A DNA stretch of 64,000 nt from an uncultured Lachnospiraceae bacterium (GTDB lineage: Bacteria > Bacillota > Clostridia > Lachnospirales > Lachnospiraceae), in NCBI GenBank assembly GCA_946558695.1, contig CAMNTQ010000002.1:1-64000 (forward strand). The letters run 5' to 3'. Position 1 is the stretch's first letter; each line of letters starts with the position of its first letter. A program made the translations under genes and the position numbers. This document shows positions 7,582 through 16,199 of this stretch, one piece after another. The notes below the pieces were generated by a model, which saw nothing but the letters and a program-made list of their open reading frames with translations, was not told the origin of the DNA and did not search any database.

Positions 7582-9567
7582 TCAATTTCCGGAAGGCTTG
7601 CCGTCACGTGTTCTATTGTCGTGAGAGCCGTCAGAATCCTGTCTCCTCATATTGTCGCCTGGAGGAGAGTCCGGCATTTCGCCGCCTCTGCCCATGCCGC
7701 CCGGGAAACCGAAGTCTTCGTTAAAGCTTTCTGATTTGTCAGCTGCTGTTCTTGTGTAAAATACTTCGTCGCCTTCGGCTAATCCGCTTGCTATCTCGAC
7801 ATTCTGCCCGTCTGACAGACCTGTTTCCACGGTAGTCTCTCCAGAGAGGTTTCCATCTTTATCTTTTTGAGTGTATACAAAGGTCTCGCCGCCTCTTTGC
7901 TGTAGCGCGGTCATGGGAAGAATCAGCGTATCTTCTGCGCTGCTTACCTGTATAGCGGCGGAAGCGCTCATCCCGATACGCATATTTTCATCCATAGGGA
8001 CGGTGATCTCTACTTCATATTTTGTGCTGCCGCTTCCGGCGGAGGCAGTGTTACTGATCTTTGTCACGGTTCCGGTATAAGATTCATTTTCCAAAGCATC
8101 TAATGTGACGACGGCGGACTGTTCTTCTTCGACAGACAGGATGTCAAGTTCATCCACATTTACGACGATTTTTACGTTATCCTGACTAGCAATTGTAAAT
8201 GCGACTGTCTCGTAAGCGCTGTATTCAGATGAAGAATCAGAAGCAGTTCCATTTGATGAGGCGCCGCCTGATATATTGCCGGATGAACCGCTGGATTTCG
8301 AGCCCGACATGCCTGCAGATGAACCGCTGGATTTAGAACCAGCCATGCCAGCGGATGAACCGCCGGATTTAGAACCAGCCATGCCGGCGGATGAACCGTC
8401 TGTCTTGCTGTTGCTGGAATTGCTGCTGGAATCTGACTGGTCTGGTGCGTTGTCCTGTCCGTTTTGCGAGTCAGAAGTTTTTTCGTATCTTGCCGTGATT
8501 TTTAAGATATTTCCCTCTCCGGAGTGATAGATATTCCAGTTAAAAGAAGCGTCTTTTATAATGGGGAGATTTTTCTCGGAGAAGGTATAGCCTTTTTTTG
8601 CAGTAAGGACAATCGTCGCGGTATAGACCGTTCCGCCCCGGAATACATCGCCGCTTAGATTCCACGAGATAGTTCCGGTATACATGTCAGTTTCCTGTAT
8701 GGTTTTTTGCGGTGCTTCGCCTGTCGCCGGAGCCTGTACAGACAGTCTGGAATAATCAGTGACGGTTTTAAGCTGCGATGATTCATCGGATTTATCTTCT
8801 GCATGACTGGGGCTCTCTTCTGTATCATCAGATTTATCCTCTTCATGGCCGGGATTATCTTTTGCATCATCGGAAGTATCAGCCGACATATCCGCTGTCA
8901 GAAAGAGAAGCGCCGGGCTGTCACTGAAAGTAGTTTCTGCTGACATCTGCGAGCTGGAATTACTGCTTTGCCCGGCGCTGCTTCCGTAGTCTGAAGACGC
9001 GGAATTGTTAGAGGTTTCGGTATTTTCGGAGATATTGACGGCCCCGATAATGCCGCTTATCGAAGCAGTGATCACTGGTTTTTTATAAAGGGCGGCAAGT
9101 TGTTCTTCGGTCTCTTCAAGCTCGGCTTTTTCTCCGTTCAATTGTTCTTTCTCTAACGAAGTTAAGCTGCTGTCATCTAACGCATCCTCAATGGATTCCA
9201 AACTATCCTTCACTTCTACTAAAAGACGGGTAACGGAGGTTTTATTGAGCTTTGCAAGTGTCTGGCCTTTTGTCACTTCCTCGCCGCTTTCTACTTTTAT
9301 CTCGTCCACCTTGATTCCTGTTGGAACGGTGATATCTATTGTTTCGGAGACTTCCAGATTCCCGCTTGCGTCGATTGTATTGCTGATACTCCCCTTTGTT
9401 ACAGTTGCGCCTTGTACGATTGTTTCCCCGGCGTCCTTTGCGTGTGCGTTTCTTGCGCGTACAGAGACTGCAAAAGCACCCGCCCCAAGCACAAGAAGGA
9501 TAGCGATTGCAAGGATAAGATTTGCCTTCTTTTTAAATATTCTTTTTGGAAATGTTCCTGTTTTCAT
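7582..9567 (-). CDS. efflux adaptor (HlyD/MacA-like) with a long inserted extracellular region
   Basis: 661 residues, far longer than the usual 350-450 for this family. An N-terminal membrane anchor (about 15-34) is followed by a biotinyl-lipoyl half-domain (GIKVDEIKVESGEEVTKGQT), a short coiled coil (LEKEQLNGEKAELEETEEQL), and then about 300 atypical residues before the second lipoyl/beta-barrel part (VVNVDELDILSVEEEQSAVV; MRIGMSASAAIQV). The insertion contains Ser-rich stretches, two HxEDKSD repeats, a beta-rich segment (YTATIVLTAKKGYTFSEKNL) resembling surface-protein Ig-like repeats, and a 12-residue GSSAGMAGSKSS tandem repeat. The C-terminus is Gly/Arg/Asp-rich. It is the first gene of the efflux operon and should link the permease to the cell exterior. 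Confidence 0.88.
   Translation of the reverse strand: MKTGTFPKRIFKKKANLILAIAILLVLGAGAFAVSVRARNAHAKDAGETIVQGATVTKGSISNTIDASGNLEVSETIDITVPTGIKVDEIKVESGEEVTKGQTLAKLNKTSVTRLLVEVKDSLESIEDALDDSSLTSLEKEQLNGEKAELEETEEQLAALYKKPVITASISGIIGAVNISENTETSNNSASSDYGSSAGQSSNSSSQMSAETTFSDSPALLFLTADMSADTSDDAKDNPGHEEDKSDDTEESPSHAEDKSDESSQLKTVTDYSRLSVQAPATGEAPQKTIQETDMYTGTISWNLSGDVFRGGTVYTATIVLTAKKGYTFSEKNLPIIKDASFNWNIYHSGEGNILKITARYEKTSDSQNGQDNAPDQSDSSSNSSNSKTDGSSAGMAGSKSGGSSAGMAGSKSSGSSAGMSGSKSSGSSGNISGGASSNGTASDSSSEYSAYETVAFTIASQDNVKIVVNVDELDILSVEEEQSAVVTLDALENESYTGTVTKISNTASAGSGSTKYEVEITVPMDENMRIGMSASAAIQVSSAEDTLILPMTALQQRGGETFVYTQKDKDGNLSGETTVETGLSDGQNVEIASGLAEGDEVFYTRTAADKSESFNEDFGFPGGMGRGGEMPDSPPGDNMRRQDSDGSHDNRTRDGKPSGN
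8282..8398. repeat. 36-bp tandem repeat inside the efflux adaptor gene
   Basis: Three 36-base units (8282-8317, 8318-8353, 8354-8389) and a 9-base partial copy, each starting GATGAACCG. On the coding (minus) strand they encode the 12-residue unit GSSAGMAGSKSS with one or two substitutions. The unit length keeps the reading frame, so copy number can vary without disrupting the protein. Confidence 0.85.
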
Positions 9568-9757
9568 AGATTCCTCCTTTTCCCGTCTTTTTGCATCCTT
9601 ATTTTATTGTTAAACTGTGAAAGTTTGTTGGGAAAAGTGTGTTTATTTTATGAAAATTTCCGCCTTGTGTGACCGCAGGCGGAATATGGGGGATTGAATA
9701 GAATCGGTATACTGGATAAAGACAGATAGGATATCAGATTCATGCTTATAGAATATC

Positions 9758-9792
9758 AAAGGGATATTCCCAGTGTTAGGAATACCCCTTTT
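9758..9792 (-). terminator. probable terminator for the minus gene ending at 9846
   Basis: AAAGGGATATTCC at 9758-9770 pairs with GGAATACCCCTTT at 9779-9791 with one mismatch and an 8-base loop. It lies 54 bases beyond the stop of the secreted-protein gene on the minus strand. It has A/T runs on both sides, so it could act in either direction. Confidence 0.5.
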
Positions 9793-9845
9793 TCCCGAAA
9801 TAATTACAATTACGGACATCGTTTTTTATAAAATGTCACGGATTT

Positions 9846-10529
9846 TTATTTACGGTAGAGAGTCATATATACAAGCTGTATCTGTCCTGTTTTTTTATTC
9901 TCGAACCATGCTTCTATCCATGTATAAGAATTTTTTTTGCCGGAACATTTGATAGTCGTATTATTTTTGATCTTTTTGTTTTTATTCATTTTGTTATTGC
10001 TGTAATTTATTTCTTGAAGCTTCCACCCTTTTGCTGGTTTTATGGAAATTTTATATTTCTGGTTTCCTTTGTATGGTGCCATGTAATAGGAAGTACCTTT
10101 TAATTTTGAAGCATAATTCTTCTTTCCAATCTTGTAACTGGAACAGGGTCTTTGATATTTATTAACAGTAACCTTTGATTTCAGAGATTTGGTCCTATTA
10201 CCATAAACAACGTCAAAAGAAACAGTGGCTTTTCCTGTCTTTTTAAATTTAAGGACTATGAACTCAGGATCCTTTTTATTCCATGAAGCTTTCAGTACTT
10301 TAGTATTGCTGGACTTTAAATTTTTAACCCGTGCGTTTTTGGGGAAATTTTGAATGTATAACCAATTGGTTTGCGATTTGTTTTTGGGCTCATATACGCC
10401 TGTGAAATTGTCAACACACGGATCATCTGCTGCTTTAGCTGTCAGCACTGGGGAAAATACCTGTACGATCATAGCCAATGCTATCATTGCAGCTATCATC
10501 CTGATTTTTTTGTTACATTTCTTTTTCAT
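9846..10529 (-). CDS. secreted Lys-rich protein of unknown function
   Basis: 227 residues that I do not recognise. A clear signal peptide is present: a basic start (MKKKCNKKIRM), a hydrophobic core, and an AKAAD cleavage region near residue 34. The mature part is strongly basic with many Lys and Asn, aromatic residues (WLYIQNF, YYMAPYKG, YTWIEAWF) and a predicted all-beta look. The middle (KAT VSFDVVYGNRTKSLKSKVTVNKY) resembles Ig-like surface-domain strands. The C-terminus (GQIQLVYMTLYRK) has no sortase motif or membrane anchor. It is probably released or wall-associated. It is transcribed divergently from the acetyltransferase through overlapping promoters. Base composition is more AT-rich than its neighbours, which may hint at acquisition. 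Confidence 0.7.
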   Translation of the reverse strand: MKKKCNKKIRMIAAMIALAMIVQVFSPVLTAKAADDPCVDNFTGVYEPKNKSQTNWLYIQNFPKNARVKNLKSSNTKVLKASWNKKDPEFIVLKFKKTGKATVSFDVVYGNRTKSLKSKVTVNKYQRPCSSYKIGKKNYASKLKGTSYYMAPYKGNQKYKISIKPAKGWKLQEINYSNNKMNKNKKIKNNTTIKCSGKKNSYTWIEAWFENKKTGQIQLVYMTLYRK

Positions 10530-10568
10530 TCTTCTACCTCCGAATTTTAATGTAATTTTAATGTTTTT

Positions 10569-10597
10569 ATTATACTACCAATACGATGCCTTTGCAA
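10569..10597 (-). promoter_or_regulatory. promoter for the secreted Lys-rich protein
   Basis: Read on the minus strand, TTGCAA (10597-10592) and TATAAT (10574-10569) are separated by exactly 17 bases. It points at the gene starting at 10529, with GGAGG just before the start. Confidence 0.7.
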
Positions 10598-10600
10598 TGA

Positions 10601-10629
10601 TTTACAGAATAAAAAAAATAAGCTATAAT
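10601..10629 (+). promoter_or_regulatory. promoter for the acetyltransferase operon
   Basis: TTTACA at 10601-10606 and TATAAT at 10624-10629 have a 17-base spacer. The element starts only four bases from the divergent minus-strand promoter, so the two polymerases would compete for the same DNA. Confidence 0.7.
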
Positions 10630-10664
10630 TGTAAAGGATCGTGAGAATCGGGAGGAATTTAAAA

Positions 10665-11276
10665 GTGGATATTTTTGAAAAGATGCACAGCGGCAGGATA
10701 TATGATCCGGGCGATGCGGATGTGCTTGATAAACAGATGGGCTATCAGGAGCTTTTATATGATTATAATATGACAAGGCCCGGTGAAGGGATAAAGCGGC
10801 AGATGCTTCTTAAGAAAATGTTTGCCGAGATTGAAGAGAATTGTTATATTGAGCCTCCTCTCCATGCGAATATGGGCGGTCATCATGTTCACTTCGGAAA
10901 AAACATATATGCTAATTATAATCTGACTCTTGTGGACGATACGCATATATATGTAGGAGATAATACGATGTTCGGGCCGAATGTGACTCTTGCGACAGCA
11001 GGGCATCCCATTTTGCCGGAGCTTCGGCAGAGAGGACTGCAGTACAACATGCCGATCCATATCGGAAGTAATTGCTGGATCGGGGCAGGAGTTGTCATTT
11101 TACCGGGAATTACGATTTCTGATAATGTAGTCATCGGCGCGGGAAGTGTGGTAACAAAGGATCTTCCTTCCGATGTGGTTGCGGCGGGGAATCCATGCAG
11201 GGTTCTGCGTGAGGTAAATGAACGGGATAAAGAATATTATTTTAAAGACTACAAAATAGATTATGAAGAACTGTAG
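10665..11276 (+). CDS. sugar O-acetyltransferase (Maa/LacA/NodL family)
   Basis: About 203 residues of the left-handed beta-helix hexapeptide-repeat acyltransferases. Visible parts: the N-terminal maltose-acetyltransferase helix region (MHSGRIYDPGD), then HVHFGKNIYANYNLTLVDD, the catalytic-site region TLATAGHP, and the C-terminal coil IGAGVVILPGITISDNVVIGAGSVVTKD. It would transfer acetyl from acetyl-CoA to a sugar or thiogalactoside hydroxyl as a trimer. The GTG at 10665 is chosen because GGGAGGA at 10650-10656 lies 8 bases before it; an in-frame GTG at 10641 lacks a site. A thioesterase and a radical SAM gene follow within 20 bases each, so the genes may be one operon, although they share no obvious pathway. 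Confidence 0.88.
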   Translation: MDIFEKMHSGRIYDPGDADVLDKQMGYQELLYDYNMTRPGEGIKRQMLLKKMFAEIEENCYIEPPLHANMGGHHVHFGKNIYANYNLTLVDDTHIYVGDNTMFGPNVTLATAGHPILPELRQRGLQYNMPIHIGSNCWIGAGVVILPGITISDNVVIGAGSVVTKDLPSDVVAAGNPCRVLREVNERDKEYYFKDYKIDYEEL

Positions 11277-11293
11277 AGAGGCAGGTAATCAGA

Positions 11294-11704
11294 ATGTCGG
11301 AGACAGTAAAAGAAGAAGTATTGGAAGAGGTAAGAAAAAGATTTGAGAATGACCGCTTCGCAACGGACAACGGAGCGGTGATCGAAGAGGTGGAAGAAGG
11401 ATATGCGCGCTGCGTGATGCCTTTAGATGAGCATCATTATAATGCGGTGGGAAGTGTTATGGGGGGCGCGATTTTTACTTTGGCGGATTTTGCGTTCGCG
11501 GTAGCGTCTAATTGGAATAAGAAGCCTTGCGTGTCGCTGACGGCACAGATTACCTATCTTGGCAGAGCAAAGGGAAAGAAGTTGATTGCCGAGGCGAGAA
11601 AAGTAAAAGAGGGAAGGACAACCTGCTATTATCTGATAGAGGTTGCGGATGAACTGGGAAATAAAGTTGCCCATGTGACATCGAATGGATTTTCTGTAGG
11701 ATAA
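11294..11704 (+). CDS. PaaI/YdiI-type hotdog-fold thioesterase
   Basis: 136 residues with the family signature HHYNAVGSVMGGAIFTLADFA: the HN..G..HGG pattern of acyl-CoA thioesterases appears as HYNAVGSVMGG, with the usual second His replaced by Met, followed by the catalytic Asp in TLADFA. The remaining strands (PCVSLTAQITYLGRAKGKKL; TTCYYLIEVADELGNKVAHVTSNGF) match the hotdog fold. Such enzymes hydrolyse aromatic or small acyl-CoA esters as tetramers. It sits between an acetyltransferase and a radical SAM gene and could recycle CoA. Substrate is unknown. Confidence 0.85.
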   Translation: MSETVKEEVLEEVRKRFENDRFATDNGAVIEEVEEGYARCVMPLDEHHYNAVGSVMGGAIFTLADFAFAVASNWNKKPCVSLTAQITYLGRAKGKKLIAEARKVKEGRTTCYYLIEVADELGNKVAHVTSNGFSVG

Positions 11705-11717
11705 GGAGGGCGGCGGT

Positions 11718-12677
11718 ATGGATTATGAGGGTCAGATCTGCCGTGCTCCCATGGAACGTGCATCGTTTATGCTTCCGGTTATGGTAGGATGTTCCTATAA
11801 TCGGTGCAAGTTCTGTAATCTATTTCGGCATTTAACATACAGAGAGCTTCCGAAAGAGCAGATAGAGCAGGAACTTTGCAGAGTGAAGGAGGCAGGAGGA
11901 AATCCTAAAAAGATATTTCTCGGAGATGGTAATGCGTTTGGACTGAAAACGCAGCGGCTTATGCAGATACTTGAATTGATCCATCTGTATTTTCCGGAAT
12001 GCGGCTGTATTAATATGGATGCGACAGTGACGAGTATCCTTGGGAAAACGGATCAGGAACTCAAAACGCTTTATGAAAACGGAGTCCGTAATCTGTATCT
12101 TGGAATAGAGACAGGATTAGACGATGTGCTGAAATTTATGGAAAAGGATCACAATCTTTCGCAGGCGTATCGGGCGGCAGAACGGCTGAAGGCGGCAGGG
12201 CTGGTCTTTTCGGCCCATATTATGACAGGAGTTGCGGGAAAAGGCAGAGGCATGGAGAATGCCGAAGAGCTTGCCAAGTTTCTAAACCGGACAGAACCGG
12301 TGCATGTTGTTAACTTCTCTATGTTTTTACACAAGGAGGTTCCGCTCTACAGGCATATGAAAGACGGAAGCTATATTCCGGCAGATGAACTTGAGAATCT
12401 AAAAGAAGAAAGACATCTTTTAAAACTTCTGAAAGCGCCGTTGTTATATGATGGATTTCATGATTATATTGAAAAAAGGTTCAGAGGAAAGCTGCCGGAT
12501 GACAGACATAAGATGACCGCGAAACTGGATCAGGCAATAGCGGACTATGAAAAGAGGGAACCAGTCTATTCTTATGTGCAGGGAGAATGCCCGGAGCTTG
12601 TCCGGTGTGGCGGATGCGCAGGCAGAGCAGATGAGAAAATATGGAATATGAAAGATAAGGAGATAAAAGGAAGATGA
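11718..12677 (+). CDS. radical SAM protein, unknown substrate
   Basis: 319 residues with an N-terminal cluster motif CSYNRCKFC (Cys25, Cys30, Cys33), that is CX4CX2C rather than the canonical CX3CX2C, a variant I associate with some Elp3/MiaB-like uncharacterised families. It is followed by the TIM-barrel signatures KKIFLGDGNAF (SAM-binding), GCINMDATVTS, LYLGIETGLDDVLKFMEKDH and HIMTGVAGKGRG. The C-terminus has three more cysteines (CPELVRCGGC) that could bind another metal or cluster. Its stop overlaps the ATG of the next gene (ATGA), so it is translationally coupled to an FAD-dependent dehydrogenase, suggesting joint redox chemistry. The reaction is not predictable from sequence. Confidence 0.86.
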   Translation: MDYEGQICRAPMERASFMLPVMVGCSYNRCKFCNLFRHLTYRELPKEQIEQELCRVKEAGGNPKKIFLGDGNAFGLKTQRLMQILELIHLYFPECGCINMDATVTSILGKTDQELKTLYENGVRNLYLGIETGLDDVLKFMEKDHNLSQAYRAAERLKAAGLVFSAHIMTGVAGKGRGMENAEELAKFLNRTEPVHVVNFSMFLHKEVPLYRHMKDGSYIPADELENLKEERHLLKLLKAPLLYDGFHDYIEKRFRGKLPDDRHKMTAKLDQAIADYEKREPVYSYVQGECPELVRCGGCAGRADEKIWNMKDKEIKGR

Positions 12678-14050
12678 TGAATTATGATATTGTGATAATC
12701 GGAGCAGGACCGGGCGGGATTTTTTCTGCGTATGAGCTGGTAAAATTAAAAGACAACCTTAAAATCGCTGTATTTGAGGCAGGGAGCAGTCTGGAGAAAA
12801 GAAAGTGTCCGATTGACGGGGAAAAGATTAAGTCCTGTATCCGCTGTAAAAGCTGTGCGATCATGAACGGCTTTGGCGGGGCCGGAGCATTTTCGGATGG
12901 GAAATATAATATTACCAATCAATTCGGCGGTACGCTTTACGAATATATCGGAAAGAAAAAAGCCATAGAGCTTATGGAATATGTGGACGGTATCAATGTC
13001 TCGCATGGCGGGGAAGGGACGAAACTGTATTCTACTGCGAATTCAGACATCAAGAAGATGTGTCTGCAAAGTGATCTTCATCTTATGGAGGCATCAGTCC
13101 GCCATCTTGGGACAGATATTAACTATATTGTTTTAGAAAATCTTTACAATGAGTTAAAAGACAAGGTGGATTTTTTCTTCGATGCGCCGGTGGAGAGAGT
13201 GCTAAAAAACAAAGACGTATATGAGGTGTATACGGAGCGGGATACGGCGGTCTGCCATAGCTGTATCATCTCGGCAGGGCGAAGCGGCAGCAAATGGATG
13301 GAGACCGTCTGTAAGAATCTGGATATTCCTACAAAGTCGAACCGCGTAGATATCGGAGTCCGGGTAGAGCTTCCGGCAGAAGTGTTTGCCCATCTGACGG
13401 ACGAGCTGTATGAGAGCAAGATTGTTTACCGGACAGAAAAATTTGAAGATTTGGTAAGGACGTTCTGTATGAATCCAAAGGGCGTCGTAGTAAATGAGAA
13501 TACGAACGGGATTGTTACCGTGAACGGGCACAGCTATGAGGATCCAAAAAAACATACGGAGAATACGAATTTTGCACTGCTTGTATCCAAGCATTTCTCT
13601 GAGCCGTTTAAAGACAGCAATGGCTATGGAGAAAGTATCGCGAGACTCTCCAATATGCTGGGCGGCGGAGTCATGGTGCAGAGATTTGGAGATCTGATAA
13701 GGGGAAGACGAAGCACGCAGTCGCGGATCGATGAAAGCTATGTGACGCCTACGCTGGCTGCAACGCCGGGGGACTTAAGCCTTGTAATCCCGAAGCGGAT
13801 TCTGGACGGGATTATCGAGATGATCTACGCTCTTGATAAGATCGCGCCGGGAACAGCCAATGATGATACTCTTTTATATGGGGTAGAAGTAAAGTTTTAT
13901 AATATGGAAGTTGAGATTGACGATCATCTTGAGACGAAACATAAAGGATTGTTTGTGATCGGGGATTGCAGCGGCGTTACGCATTCGCTGTCCCATGCGT
14001 CTGCCAGCGGGGTATGCGTGGCAAGATATTTGAGTGAATGTCTGCGATAA
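12674..14050 (+). CDS. FAD-dependent dehydrogenase (COG2509-like)
   Basis: 458 residues. An N-terminal dinucleotide-binding fold is explicit (DIVIIGAGPGGIFSAYEL), followed by a cysteine motif CPIDGEKIKSCIRCKSC, then GFGGAGAFSDGKYNI, a second nucleotide-binding segment (CIISAGRSGSKWME), and the C-terminal FAD-closing motif GLFVIGDCSGVTHSLSHASA. This is the architecture of the uncharacterised FAD-dependent dehydrogenases common in clostridia. The four-Cys segment may bind an Fe-S cluster or zinc. Translation is coupled to the upstream radical SAM gene by a 4-base overlap. An ATG at 12677 is an equally possible start. The electron donor and substrate are unknown. Confidence 0.85.
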   Translation: MMNYDIVIIGAGPGGIFSAYELVKLKDNLKIAVFEAGSSLEKRKCPIDGEKIKSCIRCKSCAIMNGFGGAGAFSDGKYNITNQFGGTLYEYIGKKKAIELMEYVDGINVSHGGEGTKLYSTANSDIKKMCLQSDLHLMEASVRHLGTDINYIVLENLYNELKDKVDFFFDAPVERVLKNKDVYEVYTERDTAVCHSCIISAGRSGSKWMETVCKNLDIPTKSNRVDIGVRVELPAEVFAHLTDELYESKIVYRTEKFEDLVRTFCMNPKGVVVNENTNGIVTVNGHSYEDPKKHTENTNFALLVSKHFSEPFKDSNGYGESIARLSNMLGGGVMVQRFGDLIRGRRSTQSRIDESYVTPTLAATPGDLSLVIPKRILDGIIEMIYALDKIAPGTANDDTLLYGVEVKFYNMEVEIDDHLETKHKGLFVIGDCSGVTHSLSHASASGVCVARYLSECLR

Positions 14051-14075
14051 AAAGTTATTTTCAGGAGGTTTTGAA

Positions 14076-14942
14076 TTGGGGAAGCAACAGATAATAAAGA
14101 CGATATTGTCAGTGCTGATTGTGATCTTGGGGAATATACTGTATGCAGCGGCGGTAAAGCTGTTCTTGATTCCGGCAGGACTGGTGACGGGAGGAACGAC
14201 TGGTATCGGACTTGCGGTCAATCACGCTGCAGGGATACCGGTTGCAGCATTCGTCCTTATATTTAATGTAGTCATGCTTGCGGCGGGATATGTGATACTT
14301 GGAAAGCAGTTTGCGCTGACAACGATCGTCAGCACATTCACCTATCCGATTGCATTAAATGCGCTGGATCTTTTGCTGGGAGATGCGGCGCTGACAACTG
14401 ATATTTTTATATGCACGGTTTTTTCAGGACTTGGAATCGGATTGGCGCTTGGGATTGTCATACGTGCAGGGGCCTCGACAGGAGGCATGGATATACCGCC
14501 TCTTGTGCTGAATCATTATTTTAAGATACCGGTCTCGGCAGGGCTTTACTTTTTTGATTTTGTCATTTTGCTTTTTCAGGCTTATTTCCAACCGCTTGAG
14601 AAAGTATTTTATGGAATCGTACTTGTAATTATTTATACGGTTACTTTAGATAAGCTGCTGCTCATGGGAACAACAAGAACGGAAGTAAGGGTGGTAAGTC
14701 AGCATGCGTGGAAGATCTGCGATGCCATCCTTGAGCGTATGGACCGCGGAGTGACGCTTCTTTCTGCAAAGGGCGGATATCTCAAGGAAGATACATCGGT
14801 CGTTTTAAGTGTTGTCTCGAATCGGGAGCTTCCAAAGGTTGAGCGTCTCATTCATGAGATCGATCCAGAGAGCTTTATCGTCATCAACCGAGTCAGTGAA
14901 GTAAGCGGCAAGGGCTTCACCATGAAAAAGGAATACAGATAA
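14076..14942 (+). CDS. YitT family membrane protein (DUF161 + DUF2179), copy 1
   Basis: About 288 residues: five or six membrane helices (start KQQIIKTILSVLIVILGNIL, motif FLIPAGLVTGGTTGIGLAV, and GASTGGMDIPPLVLN) followed by a cytosolic DUF2179 domain of about 90 residues (VTLLSAKGGYLKEDTSVVLS; IDPESFIVINRVSEVSGKGF). The start is taken as TTG at 14076, seven bases after AGGAGG at 14063-14068; an ATG at 14034 would lie inside the preceding gene. A second paralogue at 21715 has the same arrangement and the same TTG start. Function is unknown. It ends 5 bases from the convergent EEP gene with no visible terminator. Confidence 0.87.
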   Translation: MGKQQIIKTILSVLIVILGNILYAAAVKLFLIPAGLVTGGTTGIGLAVNHAAGIPVAAFVLIFNVVMLAAGYVILGKQFALTTIVSTFTYPIALNALDLLLGDAALTTDIFICTVFSGLGIGLALGIVIRAGASTGGMDIPPLVLNHYFKIPVSAGLYFFDFVILLFQAYFQPLEKVFYGIVLVIIYTVTLDKLLLMGTTRTEVRVVSQHAWKICDAILERMDRGVTLLSAKGGYLKEDTSVVLSVVSNRELPKVERLIHEIDPESFIVINRVSEVSGKGFTMKKEYR

Positions 14943-14947
14943 AGGAG

Positions 14948-16006
14948 TTATTCCAACGTAATCTGAAGCCAGACAGGATTATGGTCAGAATTTTCAAAAC
15001 CAAGCGGGATAGTCTCTGCAATATCCGTCTTTATATTTGGTGAGATAATAAAGCCGTCAATGACGTAATGCTGTGTATCCGCGGCATCAGGATCATATGG
15101 TTGATTCAGCAGCCGGCAGGAAGGAACGCTGGTATCATAGGCCAGCTGCCAGCCTTCCGGCAGTGCATCTGCATCTACGATGCCCGGAGTCCATAGCTCT
15201 TGGTCTTTGATCGGGAATACATCTAAACTTCCGGGAAATGTCTGGTTAAAATCGCCCCCTGCAACAACGTAATTTCCTTTTTTATATTCTGTCTGCAAAA
15301 TTTCCATCAGAGCATCGGTCTGCGCTTTCTTACCTTCCCCGTCATCGTAAGCTTCAAGATGGAGGTTTACTGCTACCAGTTCTTTATCAGTTCCTTCGAT
15401 AGAAAAACGGTTGACTAGGAGGCAGCGCTTTAAGTTAGCTGTGCGTACGGGCCATTTAAAAGGACACGGAAGGCTGAGCCTTGCTGCTTCGCCGGACATA
15501 GAGAGGTCTGACAGCGTTGCGATGCCGGATTCTACTTTCCCGATCGGCGGCAGGGGATAGGGCACGAAGCTGCAGCGGTAATTGAAGGCAAACGAATACC
15601 CAAGCTTCGTCTCCCTGCTGTAATAGGAAAGCTCGTCCAGATTCCCCGTCCGGGCGGAATTCCGGTCAACCTCCTGCAGAAGAGAGATGTCATAATTCCC
15701 TTCTTTAAGAAATTCTGATATGGCAGACAGGTTTTTTTCTACGGTATCCTTATCTTTCGGATTTACCATCTTTCCGCCGTCCATGAAAAAATCGGCATTT
15801 TTATCCAGACCTCCGTAACCCGTATTCCAACTGAGAATACGGATGGGCTGGTCCAAAGTCAGCAGATTTTCACCATGTATTTCAGTTTCGGCCGTTTCTC
15901 TGGCTTCAGGGCGGTATTCTGCGGTCGTCAGATATCCCAGCAGTGCGCCGAGAGCCAGTAAGATGATCAACAATATGGTTCCGGAGATTTTAAAAATACG
16001 TTTCAT
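14948..16006 (-). CDS. membrane-anchored endonuclease/exonuclease/phosphatase (EEP) family protein
   Basis: About 352 residues. An N-terminal signal anchor (KRIFKISGTILLIILLALGALLG) puts the catalytic domain outside the membrane. The EEP motifs are present in order: PIRILSWNTGYGG, LLQEVDRNS, VNLHLEAYDDGEG, VAGGDFNQTFPG and SDHNPV, which supply the metal ligands and the catalytic His. The family includes DNases, sphingomyelinases and lipid or sugar phosphatases; the extracellular anchor argues against a DNA-repair role. The ATG at 16006 is preferred over one at 16033 because AAAGGA lies before it and the signal anchor then starts at once. No partner gene is evident. Confidence 0.85.
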   Translation of the reverse strand: MKRIFKISGTILLIILLALGALLGYLTTAEYRPEARETAETEIHGENLLTLDQPIRILSWNTGYGGLDKNADFFMDGGKMVNPKDKDTVEKNLSAISEFLKEGNYDISLLQEVDRNSARTGNLDELSYYSRETKLGYSFAFNYRCSFVPYPLPPIGKVESGIATLSDLSMSGEAARLSLPCPFKWPVRTANLKRCLLVNRFSIEGTDKELVAVNLHLEAYDDGEGKKAQTDALMEILQTEYKKGNYVVAGGDFNQTFPGSLDVFPIKDQELWTPGIVDADALPEGWQLAYDTSVPSCRLLNQPYDPDAADTQHYVIDGFIISPNIKTDIAETIPLGFENSDHNPVWLQITLE

Positions 16007-16199
16007 TGCAATAGTGTTCCTTTCAAAATACATAACGTCAATGTATCATGAATTATATCAAAAAGAATGGCAGCACGCAATATATGCCCATGAAGCGGCG
16101 ACCTCCAAAAGTCCAGCATCTCCACCATGGGGCTGCTCTTTAAATTCAATCAGCAGCGAGAGCGGCCGCACATTCCAGAGAATTTATAAAATTAAGAAA

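Noticed and set aside
7289-9613. Long + strand frames opposite the efflux operon
   Set aside because: They are antisense shadows of genes with clear ABC and adaptor motifs.
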